A DNA stretch of 64,000 bases from JBKQVT01 sp963727245 (lineage in GTDB: Bacteria > Planctomycetota > Planctomycetia > Pirellulales > Thermoguttaceae). How positions within the stretch are numbered: the first letter of the stretch is position 1; the number at the start of each line of letters is the position of its first letter. The position numbers and the translations under genes are program-made. The notes below the pieces were generated by a model. The model did no database searches. It saw nothing but the letters and a program-made list of their open reading frames with translations, and was not told the DNA's origin. Shown here piece after piece: positions 8,197-18,422 of this stretch. The stretch covers positions 558,001 to 622,000 of the forward strand of contig CAVSFO010000005.1 in NCBI GenBank assembly GCA_963727245.1, written 5' to 3'.

Positions 8197-10007
8197 GTGA
8201 AGAACCTAGAACTGTACACCAAGATCCATGCCGTCACGCCAGCCGCCCAGCCCACGGCCGTCCACCCGCTGGGCTCGCGGGCCAAAGTGCTTTTGACCAG
8301 CGTCTTCGGTCCCTACGGCCAGGACGACGAGTACGGCAGCCGGCAAATGAACCCGATGGAGTTGTACCACAACCAGGTCACTCGGACGCAGGGGGCATTT
8401 TCGCTGCGGATGTTCCATCGCAGTTGGGGGATCATGCTCATCCAGGCCAACATCGAGGCGGCTTGCACGGTGTTGGACTTTCCCCGGCTCGAGCGCTTCA
8501 TCGAGGAGCTTCGCACCAACCAGTACAACGTCATCGGCATCACGGCCATCCTGCCCAATCTGGTCAAGGTCGAGAAGATGTGCGCCTTGATCCGCCAGCA
8601 CCAGCCCAACGCCACGATCGTCGTCGGCGGTCACGTCGCCAACATGCCGGAGTTGGGCGAGCGCGTCGACGCCGATTTCATCGTCAAGGGGGACGGCGTG
8701 GCGTGGTTCCGTCGCTACCTGGGGGAAGAGTCGGACCGCCCCATTCGCCACCCGGAGGTGGTTTCGGGCCTCGGCACGCGCAACATGGGAGTGACGCCCC
8801 GCGATCGCCCCGGCGACGTGGCGGCCACGCTCATTCCCTCGGTGGGTTGCCCCTTGGGCTGCAACTTCTGCTCCACCTCCGCCATGTTCGGCGGCAAAGG
8901 CAAGTCGGTCAACTTCTATCAGACCGGCGACGAGCTGTTCGAACGTCATGTGCCAACTGGAGGCGCGACATGCACGTCTCCTCCTTCTTCGTCATGGACG
9001 AGAATTTCCTCCTGCAGCGGAAGCGGGCCCTGCGGCTGCTGGAACTCATGCGCCAGCACGACAAGGCCTGGTCGCTCTACGTCTTCAGCTCCGCCAACGT
9101 CGTCCGCTCCTATACGATCGAGCAACTCGTCGGCCTGGGCATCTCCTGGGTGTGGATGGGCATCGAGGGCTGCAACAGCCAGTACAGCAAACTCCAGGGC
9201 ATCGACACCTTCGCCCTGGTCCGCCAGCTCCAGTCCCACGGCATTCGCGTGCTGGGCTCGACGATCATCGGCCTGGAAAACCACACCCCGGAAAACATCG
9301 ACGAGGCCATCGACTACGCCGCCCGCCACGACACCGACTTCCACCAGTTCATGCTCTACACCCCCATCCCCGGCACCCCGCTGCACGCCGAGCTTTCGGC
9401 CAACGGGCAGATGAAGGACCCGGCCGAGTACCACCCCGGCGACATTCACGGGCAGCTCATCCTCAACTACCGGCATCCGCACATCCCCGCGGGAATGGAA
9501 GGCGAGTTCATGCTCCGCGCGTTCACGCGCGACTTCCAGCGCAACGGCCCCAGCACGGTGCGGATCGTGCGCACCACGCTGGCCGGTTGGAAACGCTACA
9601 AGGACCACCCCGACCCGCGCATCCGGCGGCGCTATGCCTTCGAAGCCCGCGAACTGGCCACCACCTTCTCGGCCGCCGTGGCCGGCGCCGTGCTCTACTA
9701 TCGCAAGAATGCGGAAATGCGGAAGAAACTGTCGGCCATTCTTGCCGATCTGCATCGCCAGTTCGGCTGGCGCTCGCGGCTCTTCTCCGCGCTCGGCGGC
9801 TGGTATGTGCTGCGGAAGATTCTCCGCGAAGAGAAACGGCTGGCCGCCGGCTGGACCTACGAGCCGCCCACGTTCTACGAGAAAAACGCCGCCTGCGATG
9901 AACTCGGCGCCGCCACGGCCTGCCGCGCCGTGACCCCGCGGCCCCGCTCACCTGTGGCGACCCCCAAGCCGGCCCCCCGGCCCGCCGCTACGCTCAGCCT
10001 TAGCTAG
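8197..10007 (+). CDS. B12-binding domain radical SAM protein (two frame breaks)
   Basis: A ~600-residue enzyme. The N-terminal cobalamin-binding-like Rossmann region runs from 'AKVLLTSVFGPYG' to 'TIVVGGHVANMPELG' and 'DFIVKGDG'. The radical SAM core has the 4Fe-4S motif CxxxCxxC in 'SVGCPLGCNFCSTSAMF', then 'SSFFVMDENFLL', 'WVWMGIEG', 'LGSTIIGLENHTPENI' and 'FMLYTPIPGTPLH'. The start is a GTG giving MKNLELYTK. Two single-base insertions near 8943 and 8967 break the frame between 'GDELFE' and 'MHVSSFF'; removing both restores 'EVMCQLEADMHVSS'. The substrate is unknown. Methylation or rearrangement of a lipid or natural product is possible by family. Confidence 0.85.
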
Positions 10008-10124
10008 TGCTCCGTCAACCGTGGTTTGATGCATGGGTGCCATTGCTGGCTTGTCCAGCAGTGCGGAAAACACTGCTGGACAAGCCAGCAGTGGCACCGC
10101 TCACTCGACGACTGACAGAGCACC
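10006..10124. repeat. long palindromic element, family 5 (CCAGCAGTG type)
   Basis: The core 10036-10098 is a near-perfect inverted repeat with ~28-bp arms (left GGTGCCATTGCTGGCTTGTC, right its complement with one mismatch) and a ~7-bp loop. Outer arms GTGCTCCGTCA and TGACAGAGCAC extend it to ~118 bp. It lies immediately after the stop of the radical SAM gene and before a convergent gene, so it may also act as a bidirectional terminator. It has the layout of a small non-autonomous mobile element. Confidence 0.8.
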
Positions 10125-10135
10125 AGAAGCAACGG

Positions 10136-11023
10136 CTACGGCGTGGCTGCCGGCTGAGAGTTGTCCGCAGGGGGCCCGTTCAGGTCATATTGCGGGATCG
10201 GCGGGGGCGCCTGATCCTGGGCAGCCGGAGGAGCCAACAGCGGACTGACCTGCGACTGCAACTGGCTGATGTTATTGCTGAGTTGCATGTTCCGCTGCTG
10301 CTGGTCCAATATCGGCTTGACGTTCGTCGTGTAGGGGTCGATCGTGCCTCCCGCCGTGTTGTTTTGGAAGATCGACAAGTAGGGGCTGACCGGCGAGGGG
10401 GGCGTATAGCCGGCGAATGCCTTGGAGGTGTTGAAACCTCCGGTATTGGGACCGGTGTTGGAACCGATGGTGCCGATCTGCGCCGGCCCGCGCGGCTGTG
10501 ACTCGTTCCGCGTAAACGATGGACTCATCTGGGATTGCAGCCGCGAGACGTTGGAATACCCGCCGGGGGAATACCCGGGCACCCTCGAACCCGGCCGCGT
10601 CCGCCCGAAGTTGGTACCGTACGAAGTCGGCGGCATGGGCATCTGCATTCCGGCCGTCCTTGGGTCCGTCGGCGCCATGGGCATCATCGGCATGCCGCCG
10701 ATGCTCGCGTCGGTTGGCGCCACGGGCATTCTCCGCGGTATGGACGACAGCCCATAGCTGGCCGGTCGCCCGTATTGCGACTGCGACGGGCCTTGCGGCC
10801 TGGACGGCCTCTGGGCAGGGCCAGGGCCCGAAGCCGGCGATTGAGTTGACGTCGGAAGCCCACTGGCCAGCGCGCTCATTTTCGCTTTGCTTCCAATGTC
10901 CGTCCGGTCGCTCGCGTTATACGCGCCCGAATTCCCCAGCGGCGCGAGATTCGACGGATCGTTGGTCGCAGGAAGCACCCAGTCGCCTGCCAGCAAAAGC
11001 CACATTCCAAGGGCGAGATTCAT
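10136..11023 (-). CDS. exported low-complexity Pro/Ser/Gln-rich protein
   Basis: A 295-residue protein starting with a short hydrophobic segment 'MNLALGMWLLLAGDWVLPA', probably a signal peptide. The rest is rich in Pro, Ser, Gly, Gln and Met with short internal repeats: 'MPVAPTDASIGGMPMMP' and 'MAPTDPRTAGMQMPMPP' are near-repeats around residues 100-130. No domain is recognised. 'QQQRNMQLSNNISQLQSQV' near the end could form a short coiled coil. It is next to the polysaccharide export gene on the same strand, with ~170 bp between them. An exported structural or surface role is a guess. Confidence 0.6.
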   Translation of the reverse strand: MNLALGMWLLLAGDWVLPATNDPSNLAPLGNSGAYNASDRTDIGSKAKMSALASGLPTSTQSPASGPGPAQRPSRPQGPSQSQYGRPASYGLSSIPRRMPVAPTDASIGGMPMMPMAPTDPRTAGMQMPMPPTSYGTNFGRTRPGSRVPGYSPGGYSNVSRLQSQMSPSFTRNESQPRGPAQIGTIGSNTGPNTGGFNTSKAFAGYTPPSPVSPYLSIFQNNTAGGTIDPYTTNVKPILDQQQRNMQLSNNISQLQSQVSPLLAPPAAQDQAPPPIPQYDLNGPPADNSQPAATP

Positions 11024-11191
11024 TCGTATTCTCCTTCACCTCTCGGTGAAATGGCGGAGCCCTCTCCGGCGTGAAACCGCAGAGAAACAACCGCAGACCC
11101 CTCTCACTACGATTGTATGGCCCTTTTTCGGCAAAAGCAACACCTATATGGCACCGACGGCATAACCTTTTCGAGGGGAAGTCAGGCTACG

Positions 11192-12268
11192 CTAAAACGT
11201 GGGATTGGTTTGGGGATGGTTGTAGTCGCGGCCCATCGTCTGCACGCTGCGGATCGTCGAACTGCCTAAACTCACCACGCCCAACACGCGCTCGAACGGA
11301 CTGACGATCTTCGAGATCACGTTGTTCAAAGTCACCATGTCGTCCTGGGCAATGAAGACCCGATCGCCCGGCAACACCTGAAAGTTCGTGGCTGCTGAAC
11401 CCCCTTGGGTGACCGCCACCCAGTCCACCGGCAGAATCTGCTCGCAGGGGAAATTTCCCGGCGCCGGCCGGGCAATCCAAATGTGCGTGCTGGAAAGCTG
11501 CGACAGCCCGTTCACCTGGCTGATGGCATCCAGCACCGTCTCGTTGCCGGTGATTTGGAAGCGTCGCACGTTGTCCCCCATCTCCGCCCCCTGGGTAATC
11601 ACGTAGTAGACCTTCGAGTTGTAGGCCACCACGTCCACCGACAACTTCGGCGAATCGACAAATTGCCTGAGGTGCTTCTCGATGGCCAGCCGGGCCTCGG
11701 TCACCGTCAGCCCGGCGACGTGCACCACCCCGTACTGCCGCAGGTTGATCGTGCCGTCGGGACCGACCAGGTATTGGCCGGTCAACTGCTGCGCCCCGTA
11801 CACCCGGGCCAGTTGCACGGAGACCTCCGGCTCGCGGATGATCTGGCCGAGCTTGGCCTCGATGGCCTTCTTCGCATCGTCCAGGGTCATGCCCACCACG
11901 CGGATGCTGCCGTAGGCCGGCCCCAGGTTCACCACCCCCTCGGCCTCGACCATGTAATAGTTGTCGATGGGCTGGTCGGGCATGGCATTGGTGACGTGGA
12001 TTTGCAGGACGTCGTAGACCTCGGCCCGGTAGGGGGGCAAGGGCACGAGTCGGGGCATGTCGATGCTGAGGATGTCGGGCGGTTCGATGCGATAGGTGGG
12101 CAGGGAGACCTTGGAGAGTTCCCTGGGGGGCGTCATGGCCGGCGGCAAGGCCTGATCGAGCAGGTCGTTGCTGACGTTGACTGCCTTGCAGCCGGCCAGG
12201 ATGGCCAGCAAGCAGGCCAGGCCAGCCCACAGCCGCAGCGCCGGCAGCAATTGACGCCCGATGGTCAT
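11192..12268 (-). CDS. polysaccharide biosynthesis/export lipoprotein (Wza/SLBB type)
   Basis: A 358-residue outer-membrane export protein. The signal peptide ends in the lipobox 'LLAILAGCKA' (Cys ~27). The poly_export domain begins at 'YRIEPPDILSIDMP' and 'EVYDVLQIHVTNAM'; then come SLBB-like segments 'GVVNLGPAYGSIRVVGMTLDDAKKAI' (as VVNLGPAYGSIRVVG and MTLDDAKKAIEAKL) and 'GTINLRQYGVVHVAGLTV'. It contains two poly_export-type units in tandem. The protein should form the periplasmic/outer-membrane channel of an exopolysaccharide system, but no Wzc kinase or glycosyltransferases lie in the window. Confidence 0.88.
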   Translation of the reverse strand: MTIGRQLLPALRLWAGLACLLAILAGCKAVNVSNDLLDQALPPAMTPPRELSKVSLPTYRIEPPDILSIDMPRLVPLPPYRAEVYDVLQIHVTNAMPDQPIDNYYMVEAEGVVNLGPAYGSIRVVGMTLDDAKKAIEAKLGQIIREPEVSVQLARVYGAQQLTGQYLVGPDGTINLRQYGVVHVAGLTVTEARLAIEKHLRQFVDSPKLSVDVVAYNSKVYYVITQGAEMGDNVRRFQITGNETVLDAISQVNGLSQLSSTHIWIARPAPGNFPCEQILPVDWVAVTQGGSAATNFQVLPGDRVFIAQDDMVTLNNVISKIVSPFERVLGVVSLGSSTIRSVQTMGRDYNHPQTNPTF

Positions 12269-12547
12269 GACGGGGTTGATCCCGGAGTTAGCTTAGTCAA
12301 GTTGCGTAATGGAAACTGGTTCTAGTAACTTAGATAAGGCAAGTACCTGTTGCGCATGGCCGTCAAAGTCATCCCCAATGACGCTGTCGAAATAATCGGC
12401 AAAGTTTGCCAAGCACTTTGCCCATTCCCGGGAAATCTTCGAGTTGGGGGGCTGCTTGGGAGGTTGGAGGCCTGGGCGGGGCTTCCGCCTTGTCCGCTGG
12501 CTAACGCCACCGGCTCGCCACCGTTCTTCCATTCCCCCCTTTCTCCC
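12269..12547. other. intergenic region
   Basis: About 280 bp between the export lipoprotein and lpd. A 79-codon minus-strand frame (12293-12532) ends 'DYFDSVIGDDFDGHAQQVLA' but has no recognisable start region or family. No hairpin is convincing. Confidence 0.35.
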
Positions 12548-13967
12548 CTACCGCCGTTTTGGGCGATAGAGGTCGGTGGCGGTGCCGAAAAAGACCTCTG
12601 CTGCGCCGCCGAGGGTTTCACTCAGCGTGGGATGGGGATGGATCGTCTCGACCAGATCGCGGGCGGAGGCGCCCATTTCGATGGCCAGCACGGCCTCGGA
12701 GATCAGATCGCCCGCCCCGGCGCCGACGATGCCGCAGCCCAGCAGCCGGCCGCTTTCCGGCTCGACCAGCCACTTGGTCAGACCTTCGGTGCGTCCGATC
12801 GATTCGGCGCGGCCGCTGGCGGCCCAGGGGAACTGAGCGACCTCGACGCGGCGGTCCTGCTGCCGGGCCTCGCTCTCGGTCAGTCCCGCCCAGGCGATCT
12901 CCGGATCGGTGAAGACGACCGCCGGGATGGCCCTTGGCTGGAAGGCGGCGGCGTGGCCGGCCAGCGTCTCGGCGGCCACTTTGCCCTCGTGGCCGGCCTT
13001 GTGGGCCAACATCGGCTGGCCGGTCACGTCGCCGATGGCCGAGATGTGCGGATCGGCCGTGCGCCGCTGCGGATCGACGACGACGAACCCCTGGGGGTCC
13101 ACTTCCACCTTGGTGTTTTCCAAGCCGAGGCCGTCGCTGTTGGGGCGGCGGCCGACCGACAACAGCACGCGGCTGAACTGCTGGACCTGCTTCTTGCCGC
13201 CCGCCTCGAAGGTGGCCTCGATGCCGTCCTTCTTCTCGACCAGGGCCAACAGCCGGGCGCTGAGATGGATGGCGGCGAACTGCTGCTCCAGTCGTTTCTG
13301 CAGCGGCCGGACCAGGTCGCGATCGACGCCGGGCAACAGCCCGTCGGTCAACTCCACCACGGACACGCGGCTGCCCAAAGCGGCGTAGACGGCCCCCAAT
13401 TCCAGGCCGATATAGCCGCCGCCGACGACCAGCAGGGACTCGGGCACGTCGGGCAGTTCCAGGGCACCGGTAGAATCCATCACGCGCGGCGACGGCAGGT
13501 CGAAGGCCGCAATCCGCACCGGCCGCGAGCCGCTGGCCAGGATGCAGTGCTCGAAGCGGAGCCGCTCGTCGGCCGGCGGCCGATCGTCGACGGCCGCCAG
13601 GCGGAGCGTTTGCGAGTCTTCAAAGGACGCCTTGGCGCGGACCACTTGCACCTTGCGTTTGCCGGCGATTTGCTTGAGCCCGGCGGAGAGCGTGGCGATG
13701 ACCTTTTCCTTCTGCTTCCGCAAGGCGTCGATGCTGACGGCGGGCTGCGCGTAGGCGATGCCCCAGGCGTCGGAGGTGTTCGGCCTCGCCCATGACCTTG
13801 GCCACGTGCAGCAGGGCCTTCGACGGGATGCAGCCGCGCAGCAGGCAGACGCCGCCCAGGCGGGGCTCCTGATCGACCAGCGTGACTTGCATTCCCAGAT
13901 CGGCTGCCCGGAATGCGGCGGCATAACCGCCCGGTCCGCCACCGACGACGACAAGTTGAGTGTCCAT
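12548..13967 (-). CDS. lpd: dihydrolipoyl dehydrogenase (E3) (one frame break)
   Basis: E3 of the pyruvate dehydrogenase complex; it reoxidises lipoyl groups using FAD and NAD+. The N-terminal FAD-binding motif is 'LVVVGGGPGGYAAAFRAADLG'; the redox disulfide is in 'GGVCLLRGCIPSKALL' (C-x4-C); the NAD motif is 'LLVVGGGYIGLELGAVYA'; the second FAD motif is 'HISAIGDVTG'; and the dimerisation domain has the catalytic His-Glu in 'ETIHPHPTLSE'. One base is missing near 13785 (after 'GEAEHL'), splitting the frame into two parts that join to a normal ~470-residue enzyme. It is the last gene of the aceE-aceF-lpd cluster. Confidence 0.93.
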
Positions 13968-13971
13968 GACA

Positions 13972-14076
13972 GGGATTAGGGATTAGGGATTGGGGATTAG
14001 GAGGAAAACAAAGGATGAAGGAGAAGGATGAAGGATTGCCGCCGGGTGCCAGCCGTTTTCTAATCCCTAATCCCTT
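13972..14076. repeat. heptamer-array element between aceF and lpd
   Basis: Arrays with a 7-bp period: (GGGATTA)n on the left (13974-14000), a middle array of AAGGATGA-like units, and an inverted CTAATCCCTAATCCC arm on the right (14060-14076). The arms are complementary, so the whole can fold. A similar composite lies at 30697-30822. Confidence 0.8.
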
Positions 14077-14080
14077 CTTC

Positions 14081-15316
14081 TCACAACAGTAATTTTGCCG
14101 GTGATTGGAGGTAGCCGATCAGTTCGTTGAGGAAGCGGCCGGCCGTCGCGCCGTCGACCAGGCGATGGTCGTAGGAAAGACTCAAGGGCAGCATCAGCCG
14201 GATGTCGACGCGGTCGGAGTCCTGGCCGGCGGCCACGGGCATCCGCCGCGCCCGGCCCAACAGCAAGATCGCCGCTTCCGGATGATTGATGATGGGCGTG
14301 GAGTACGTGCCGCCGACGGCGCCGAGATTGCTGATGGTGAACGTGCCGCCGCGCAACTCGTCGGGGGCGAACTGCGCCGCCCGGGCCCGCCCGACCGCCG
14401 TCGCCAACGCCTGGGCCAATTGGGCAATGGTCAGCCGATCGGCGTCGCGCACCACCGGCACGACCAGGCCGCGCGGCGTATCGACGGCCACCCCCAGGTT
14501 CACGTACTGCTTGTAAACGATTTCCTCTTTCTCGTGGTCGAGGCTGGCGTTGAGCGTCGGGTGCCGGCGGAGCGACAAGGCGACGGCCTTCATCACCAAG
14601 GGCATGAGCGTCAGCCGGATGCCCTGACCCAGGGAGCCGTCCGGCACGCCGGCGCGGAGCTTTTCCAAGTCGGTGATGTCGGCGTCGTCGAAGTTGGTCA
14701 CGTGCGGGATGGTGCTGGCCGAGCGGGCCATCTGCTCGGCGATGGTGCGGCGGATGCGCGGCATGCGCTCGCGGCGGACCGGCCCCCAGGCGTCTTGCCC
14801 CGGTTCGCCTGGCAGAGGCGAAACCGCAAGCGATGGCGCGGCGGCCGACGACGGCGCAACGGCGGGAGGCGCACTGGCGGAGGCCGCCGCTTGCACATCC
14901 TCGACGGTGATGCGTCCGCGCGGCCCGCTGCCGTGCAGCGACGCCAAATCGACGCCCAGTTCGCGGGCCAGCCGCCGCACGGCCGGGCCGGCCGGCACGA
15001 TCCCCTCTCCCTCCGGGAGAGGGCTAGGGTGAGGGGGCGTTGTGGCTGGCGGAATCTTGGCAGTCGCGGCCGCTTCCACTCCCGCTTCGAGCGTGAGCAG
15101 GACCTGCCCCACCTTGATCGTATCGCCCTTCTTGACGAGGAGCTTGACGATCTTGCCGGCGTGGGGGCAGGGGATTTCGACGACGGCTTTTTCCGTTTCC
15201 AGCTCCAGGACGCCCTGGTTGGGCGTGACTTGGTCGCCTTCATGGACCAGGATATTGACGACATCGCCGCTGGCGACGTTCTCGCCAAGCTCGGGAAGTT
15301 TGAATTCTGTAATCAT
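14081..15316 (-). CDS. aceF: dihydrolipoamide acetyltransferase (E2 of pyruvate dehydrogenase)
   Basis: The E2 core transfers acetyl from lipoyl to CoA. It has one lipoyl domain (residues 1-~80, lipoyl Lys in 'LELETEKAVVEIP'), a linker, a peripheral-subunit-binding domain ('AVRRLARELGVDLASLHGSG', 'GRITVEDVQ') and the catalytic domain with 'LSLSYDHRLVDGATAGRF' (catalytic His, DHRxxDG) near the end. 411 residues, intact. The start used is ATG 15316 (MITEFKLPELGE), 9 nt after the ParD stop. The linker contains 'PHPSPLPEGEG', encoded by a dispersed repeat read in frame. Confidence 0.94.
   Translation of the reverse strand: MITEFKLPELGENVASGDVVNILVHEGDQVTPNQGVLELETEKAVVEIPCPHAGKIVKLLVKKGDTIKVGQVLLTLEAGVEAAATAKIPPATTPPHPSPLPEGEGIVPAGPAVRRLARELGVDLASLHGSGPRGRITVEDVQAAASASAPPAVAPSSAAAPSLAVSPLPGEPGQDAWGPVRRERMPRIRRTIAEQMARSASTIPHVTNFDDADITDLEKLRAGVPDGSLGQGIRLTLMPLVMKAVALSLRRHPTLNASLDHEKEEIVYKQYVNLGVAVDTPRGLVVPVVRDADRLTIAQLAQALATAVGRARAAQFAPDELRGGTFTISNLGAVGGTYSTPIINHPEAAILLLGRARRMPVAAGQDSDRVDIRLMLPLSLSYDHRLVDGATAGRFLNELIGYLQSPAKLLL
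15003..15038. repeat. family 4 repeat inside aceF linker, in frame
   Basis: CCCCTCTCCCTCCGGGAGAG followed by GGCTAGGGTGAGGGGGCG matches the intergenic copies at 5915, 41250 and 44729. Here it encodes part of the flexible linker between the lipoyl and subunit-binding domains without breaking the frame. Confidence 0.8.
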
Positions 15317-15325
15317 GTTCAATTT

Positions 15326-15559
15326 CTAGGGCGTTTCCCGTCCCCCGCGCACGGCTGTCTTGATCTGTTCGATATCCAGCGGTACGCCTTCGCCGCGCTG
15401 GAGTTGCTCGATGCCGCTGTTGACATCGCGGATCAGTTGCTCGCGGCGCCTCAGGAGCTCGACCGCTCTGTCGAGGGCCTCGCCGCGATCGTGGTACATG
15501 CCGGTGGAAACAGCGTGGTCGAGGAACCGCTCGTTTTCCGGAGAGAGGCTGCTGCTCAT
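15326..15559 (-). CDS. orphan ParD-like antitoxin/regulator
   Basis: A 77-residue protein: 'LSPENERFLDHAVSTGMYHDRGEALDRAVELL' (in pieces: LSPENERFLDHAVSTGMYHD, RGEALDRAVELLRRRE) has the ParD/CopG ribbon-helix-helix pattern, with a Gly-x-Tyr turn and a C-terminal 'DIEQIKTAVRGGRE' tail of the kind that binds ParE toxins. No ParE gene follows; the next gene, 9 nt away, is aceF. It therefore lies as an extra cistron inside the pyruvate dehydrogenase cluster. It may be a toxin-less remnant or may have taken on a regulatory role. Confidence 0.72.
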   Translation of the reverse strand: MSSSLSPENERFLDHAVSTGMYHDRGEALDRAVELLRRREQLIRDVNSGIEQLQRGEGVPLDIEQIKTAVRGGRETP

Positions 15560-15622
15560 GACGTTTCTCCCAAATCATCCAGGTCCAGATTACCCGCAGT
15601 ATACCCGCGTTTGGAGAATGCC

Positions 15623-18336
15623 TCAACTGGCTACAGGGTTGGGTTTGTCCGCGTCAAGCCCCAGCGTCTTGATCGCCGCGGGCAGTTTGTTCTTCGGGAA
15701 CTGATCCTTGCGGGCCAGTTGATCCAGGGCGGCCAAGACGATGTTCTCGGCGTCGATCTCGAAGAAACGCCGCAACTCCTTGCGGGCCTCGCTACGGCCG
15801 AAACCATCGGCGCCCAGCACCACGTAGTCCGGCCCCGTCCAGGGCGCGATCGACAACGCCACCGCGCTGACGTAATCCAGGGCCGCCACGATCGGGCCCG
15901 AGCCGGCCTCCAGCGTCTGCCGCACATAGGGCTGCCGCGGCTCTTCGCCGGGGATGCAGCCGGTTCCAACGCTCACACTCGCGGGCGTCCTCGTAGAGGG
16001 CCTTGTAGCTGGTCACGCTGAAGACGCTGCTGGAGACGCCGAACTGGGCCTCGAGGATTTCCTGGGCGCGGAGGGCCTCGCGGAGGATGGCGCCGCTACC
16101 CAGCAGCCGCACGCAGGGCTTCTGCGGCCCCAAGTCCCGCTGCGAAAGCCGATAGATGCCCCGGCAGATGCCCTCCGTCGAGCCCAGGGGCAGGATCGGC
16201 ATCGGGTAGTTTTCGTTCATGAGGGTGAGATAGTAGAAGATGTCCTCTTCTTCATAGAACATGCGGCGAATGCCGTCCAGGACGATGACCGCCATTTCGT
16301 AGGCATAGGCCGGATCGTAGGCCTGGAGGCTGGGATAGGCCATGGCGTAGAGGTGGCTGTTGCCGTCCTGGTGCTGGAGGCCCTCGCCGGCCAGGGTGGT
16401 GCGGCCGGCCGTGCCGCCCAGCAGGAAGCCGCGGCAGCGCATGTCGCCGGCCGCCCAGATCAGGTCGCCGACCCGCTGGAAGCCGAACATCGAGTAGTAG
16501 ATGAAGAAGGGGATCATGCTGATGCCGTGGCTGGAATGCGAGGTGCCGGCGGCGATGTAAGACGCCATCGAGCCGGCCTCGGTAATGCCTTCTTCCAGGA
16601 TCTGCCCGTCGGTCGCCTCGCGATAGTAGAGGATGGTGTCCGAGTCGACCGGCTCGTAAAGTTGGCCGGCGTGCGAATAGATGCCGAACTGGCGGAAGAG
16701 GGCTTCCATGCCGAAGGTCCGCGCCTCGTCCGGGACGATGGGGACCACGTAGCGGCCGATGTTCTTGTCGCGCATCAAGCGGACCAGCAGCCGCACGAAG
16801 GCCATGGTGCTGGAGACTTCGCGGCCTTCGCTGCCGGCGAAGAACTCGGCGAAATCCTCCCACTTCGGCGGCTTGAGTTTCATGGTCGGAGCGCGGCGGC
16901 CGGGCACGAAACCGCCCAGCGCCCGCCGATGCTCCTCCAAATAGCGCATTTCCGGCGTCTCGGCCGCCGGCTTGTAGAAGATCGCCTGCGCCGCCTGCTT
17001 GTCGGAAAGGGGAATCTGGAAGCGGCTGCGGAACTGGACCAGCTCGGCTTCGTTGAGTTTCTTCTGTGAATGGGTGATGTTGCGGCCTTCGCCGGCCTCG
17101 CCCAGCCCGTAGCCCTTGATGGTCTTGGCCAGAATGACCGTGGGCGAGCCGCGATGCTCGACCGCCGCCTTGTAGGCCGCGTAGACCTTCAACGGATCGT
17201 GGCCGCCGCGCTGGAATTTGCTGAGCTGGTCGTCGCTCAGATCGGCGACCATCGCCTTCAGGCGCGGATCGACGCCGAAGAAATGCTCGCGGATATACGA
17301 GCCGGGCATGACGGTGTACTTCTGATATTCGCCGTCGACGACTTGGCCCATGCGGCGGACCAGCAGGCCCTCGGTGTCGCGCTCCAGCAGCGGGTCCCAG
17401 TTCGAGCCCCAGAGGACCTTGATGACGTTCCAGCCGGCGCCGCGGAACGCCCCTTCCAATTCCTGGACGATCTTGCCGTTGCCGCGGACCGGCCCGTCCA
17501 GCCGCTGCAGGTTGCAATTGACCACGAAGATCAGGTTGTCCAGCAACTCGCGGCCGGCCAGCGTGATGGCGCCCAGGGCCTCGGGCTCGTCGCATTCGCC
17601 GTCGCCGAGGAAGGCCCACACCCGCGACGCCTCGGCGTCGGGCCGAATGCCGCGATCGACCAGGTAATGGTTGAACCGCGCCTGGTAAATGGCCATGATC
17701 GGCGCCAAGCCCATCGAGACGGTGGGGAATTCCCAGAAGTCGGGCATGAGCCAGGGGTGCGGATACGACGACAGGCCGCCGCCGGGGGCCAGCTCGCGGC
17801 GGAAATTCTTCAGTTGTTGCTCGCTGATCCGGCCCAGCAGAGTACGCCCGCGCATAGATGCCCGGCGAGGCGTGGCCCTGAAAGTAGACCTGGTCGGGTG
17901 CGTGCCGCCCCTGCTTGCCGTGCAGGAAGTGATTGAAGGCGACTTCGTAGAGCGTGGCGGCCGAGGCGTAGGTCGAGATATGGCCGCCGATGCCCGGGCT
18001 TTCCTTGTTTGCCCGCACTACCATCGCCATCGCATTCCAGCGGATGATGCTCTTGATCTTCCGTTCCAACTCGCGGTCGCCGGGGTACTCGGGCTGCTGA
18101 TCGGCCGGGATGGTGTTGACGTAGGGCGTGGTGGCGCTGGAGACGAAGGGCACGCCGCGTCGAAACGCCCGCTCCTTGAGCCTTTCCAGGAGGAACTGTG
18201 CCCGTGGGCGTCCCTCGGCCTGGCAGACGTAGTCGAGGGCTTCGAGCCACTCGGCGGTTTCCCGGGGATCGTCGTCCCGGGCCAGTGTGGGGAGCACGCC
18301 GTTGGTGAGCTTACAGCCGTCGTCCGCTTGCGACAT
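15623..18336 (-). CDS. aceE: pyruvate dehydrogenase E1, homodimeric type (two frame breaks)
   Basis: Thiamine diphosphate enzyme of ~900 residues that decarboxylates pyruvate and loads E2. Seen: 'NTIPADQQPEYPGDRELERK' and 'IRWNAMAMVVRANK' at the start, 'IGGHISTYASAATLYEVAFN', the ThDP motif 'FLGDGECDEPEALGAITLAG', 'IVPDEARTFGMEALFRQFGI' and 'GADGFGRSEARKELRRFFEI' at the C-terminus, all typical of AceE. Frame breaks: an extra T near 17855 ('GIYARAY|LLGRIS') and an extra C in a CCCC run near 15958 ('WNRLHP|GEEPRQP'). First gene of the aceE-parD-aceF-lpd cluster. Confidence 0.93.
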
Positions 18337-18422
18337 GGGGATCTATGTTAGGGCCCGGGGGAGGGTGAATTTCTCTTAATTGTAGCGGCGTTCGGAAATC
18401 GGGCAACGGAGGGTGGCAGTTA

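Noticed and set aside
12293..12532. 79-codon minus-strand frame after the export lipoprotein gene
   Set aside because: The end looks protein-like, but there is no start region, RBS or family match, and the first half lies in low-complexity sequence.
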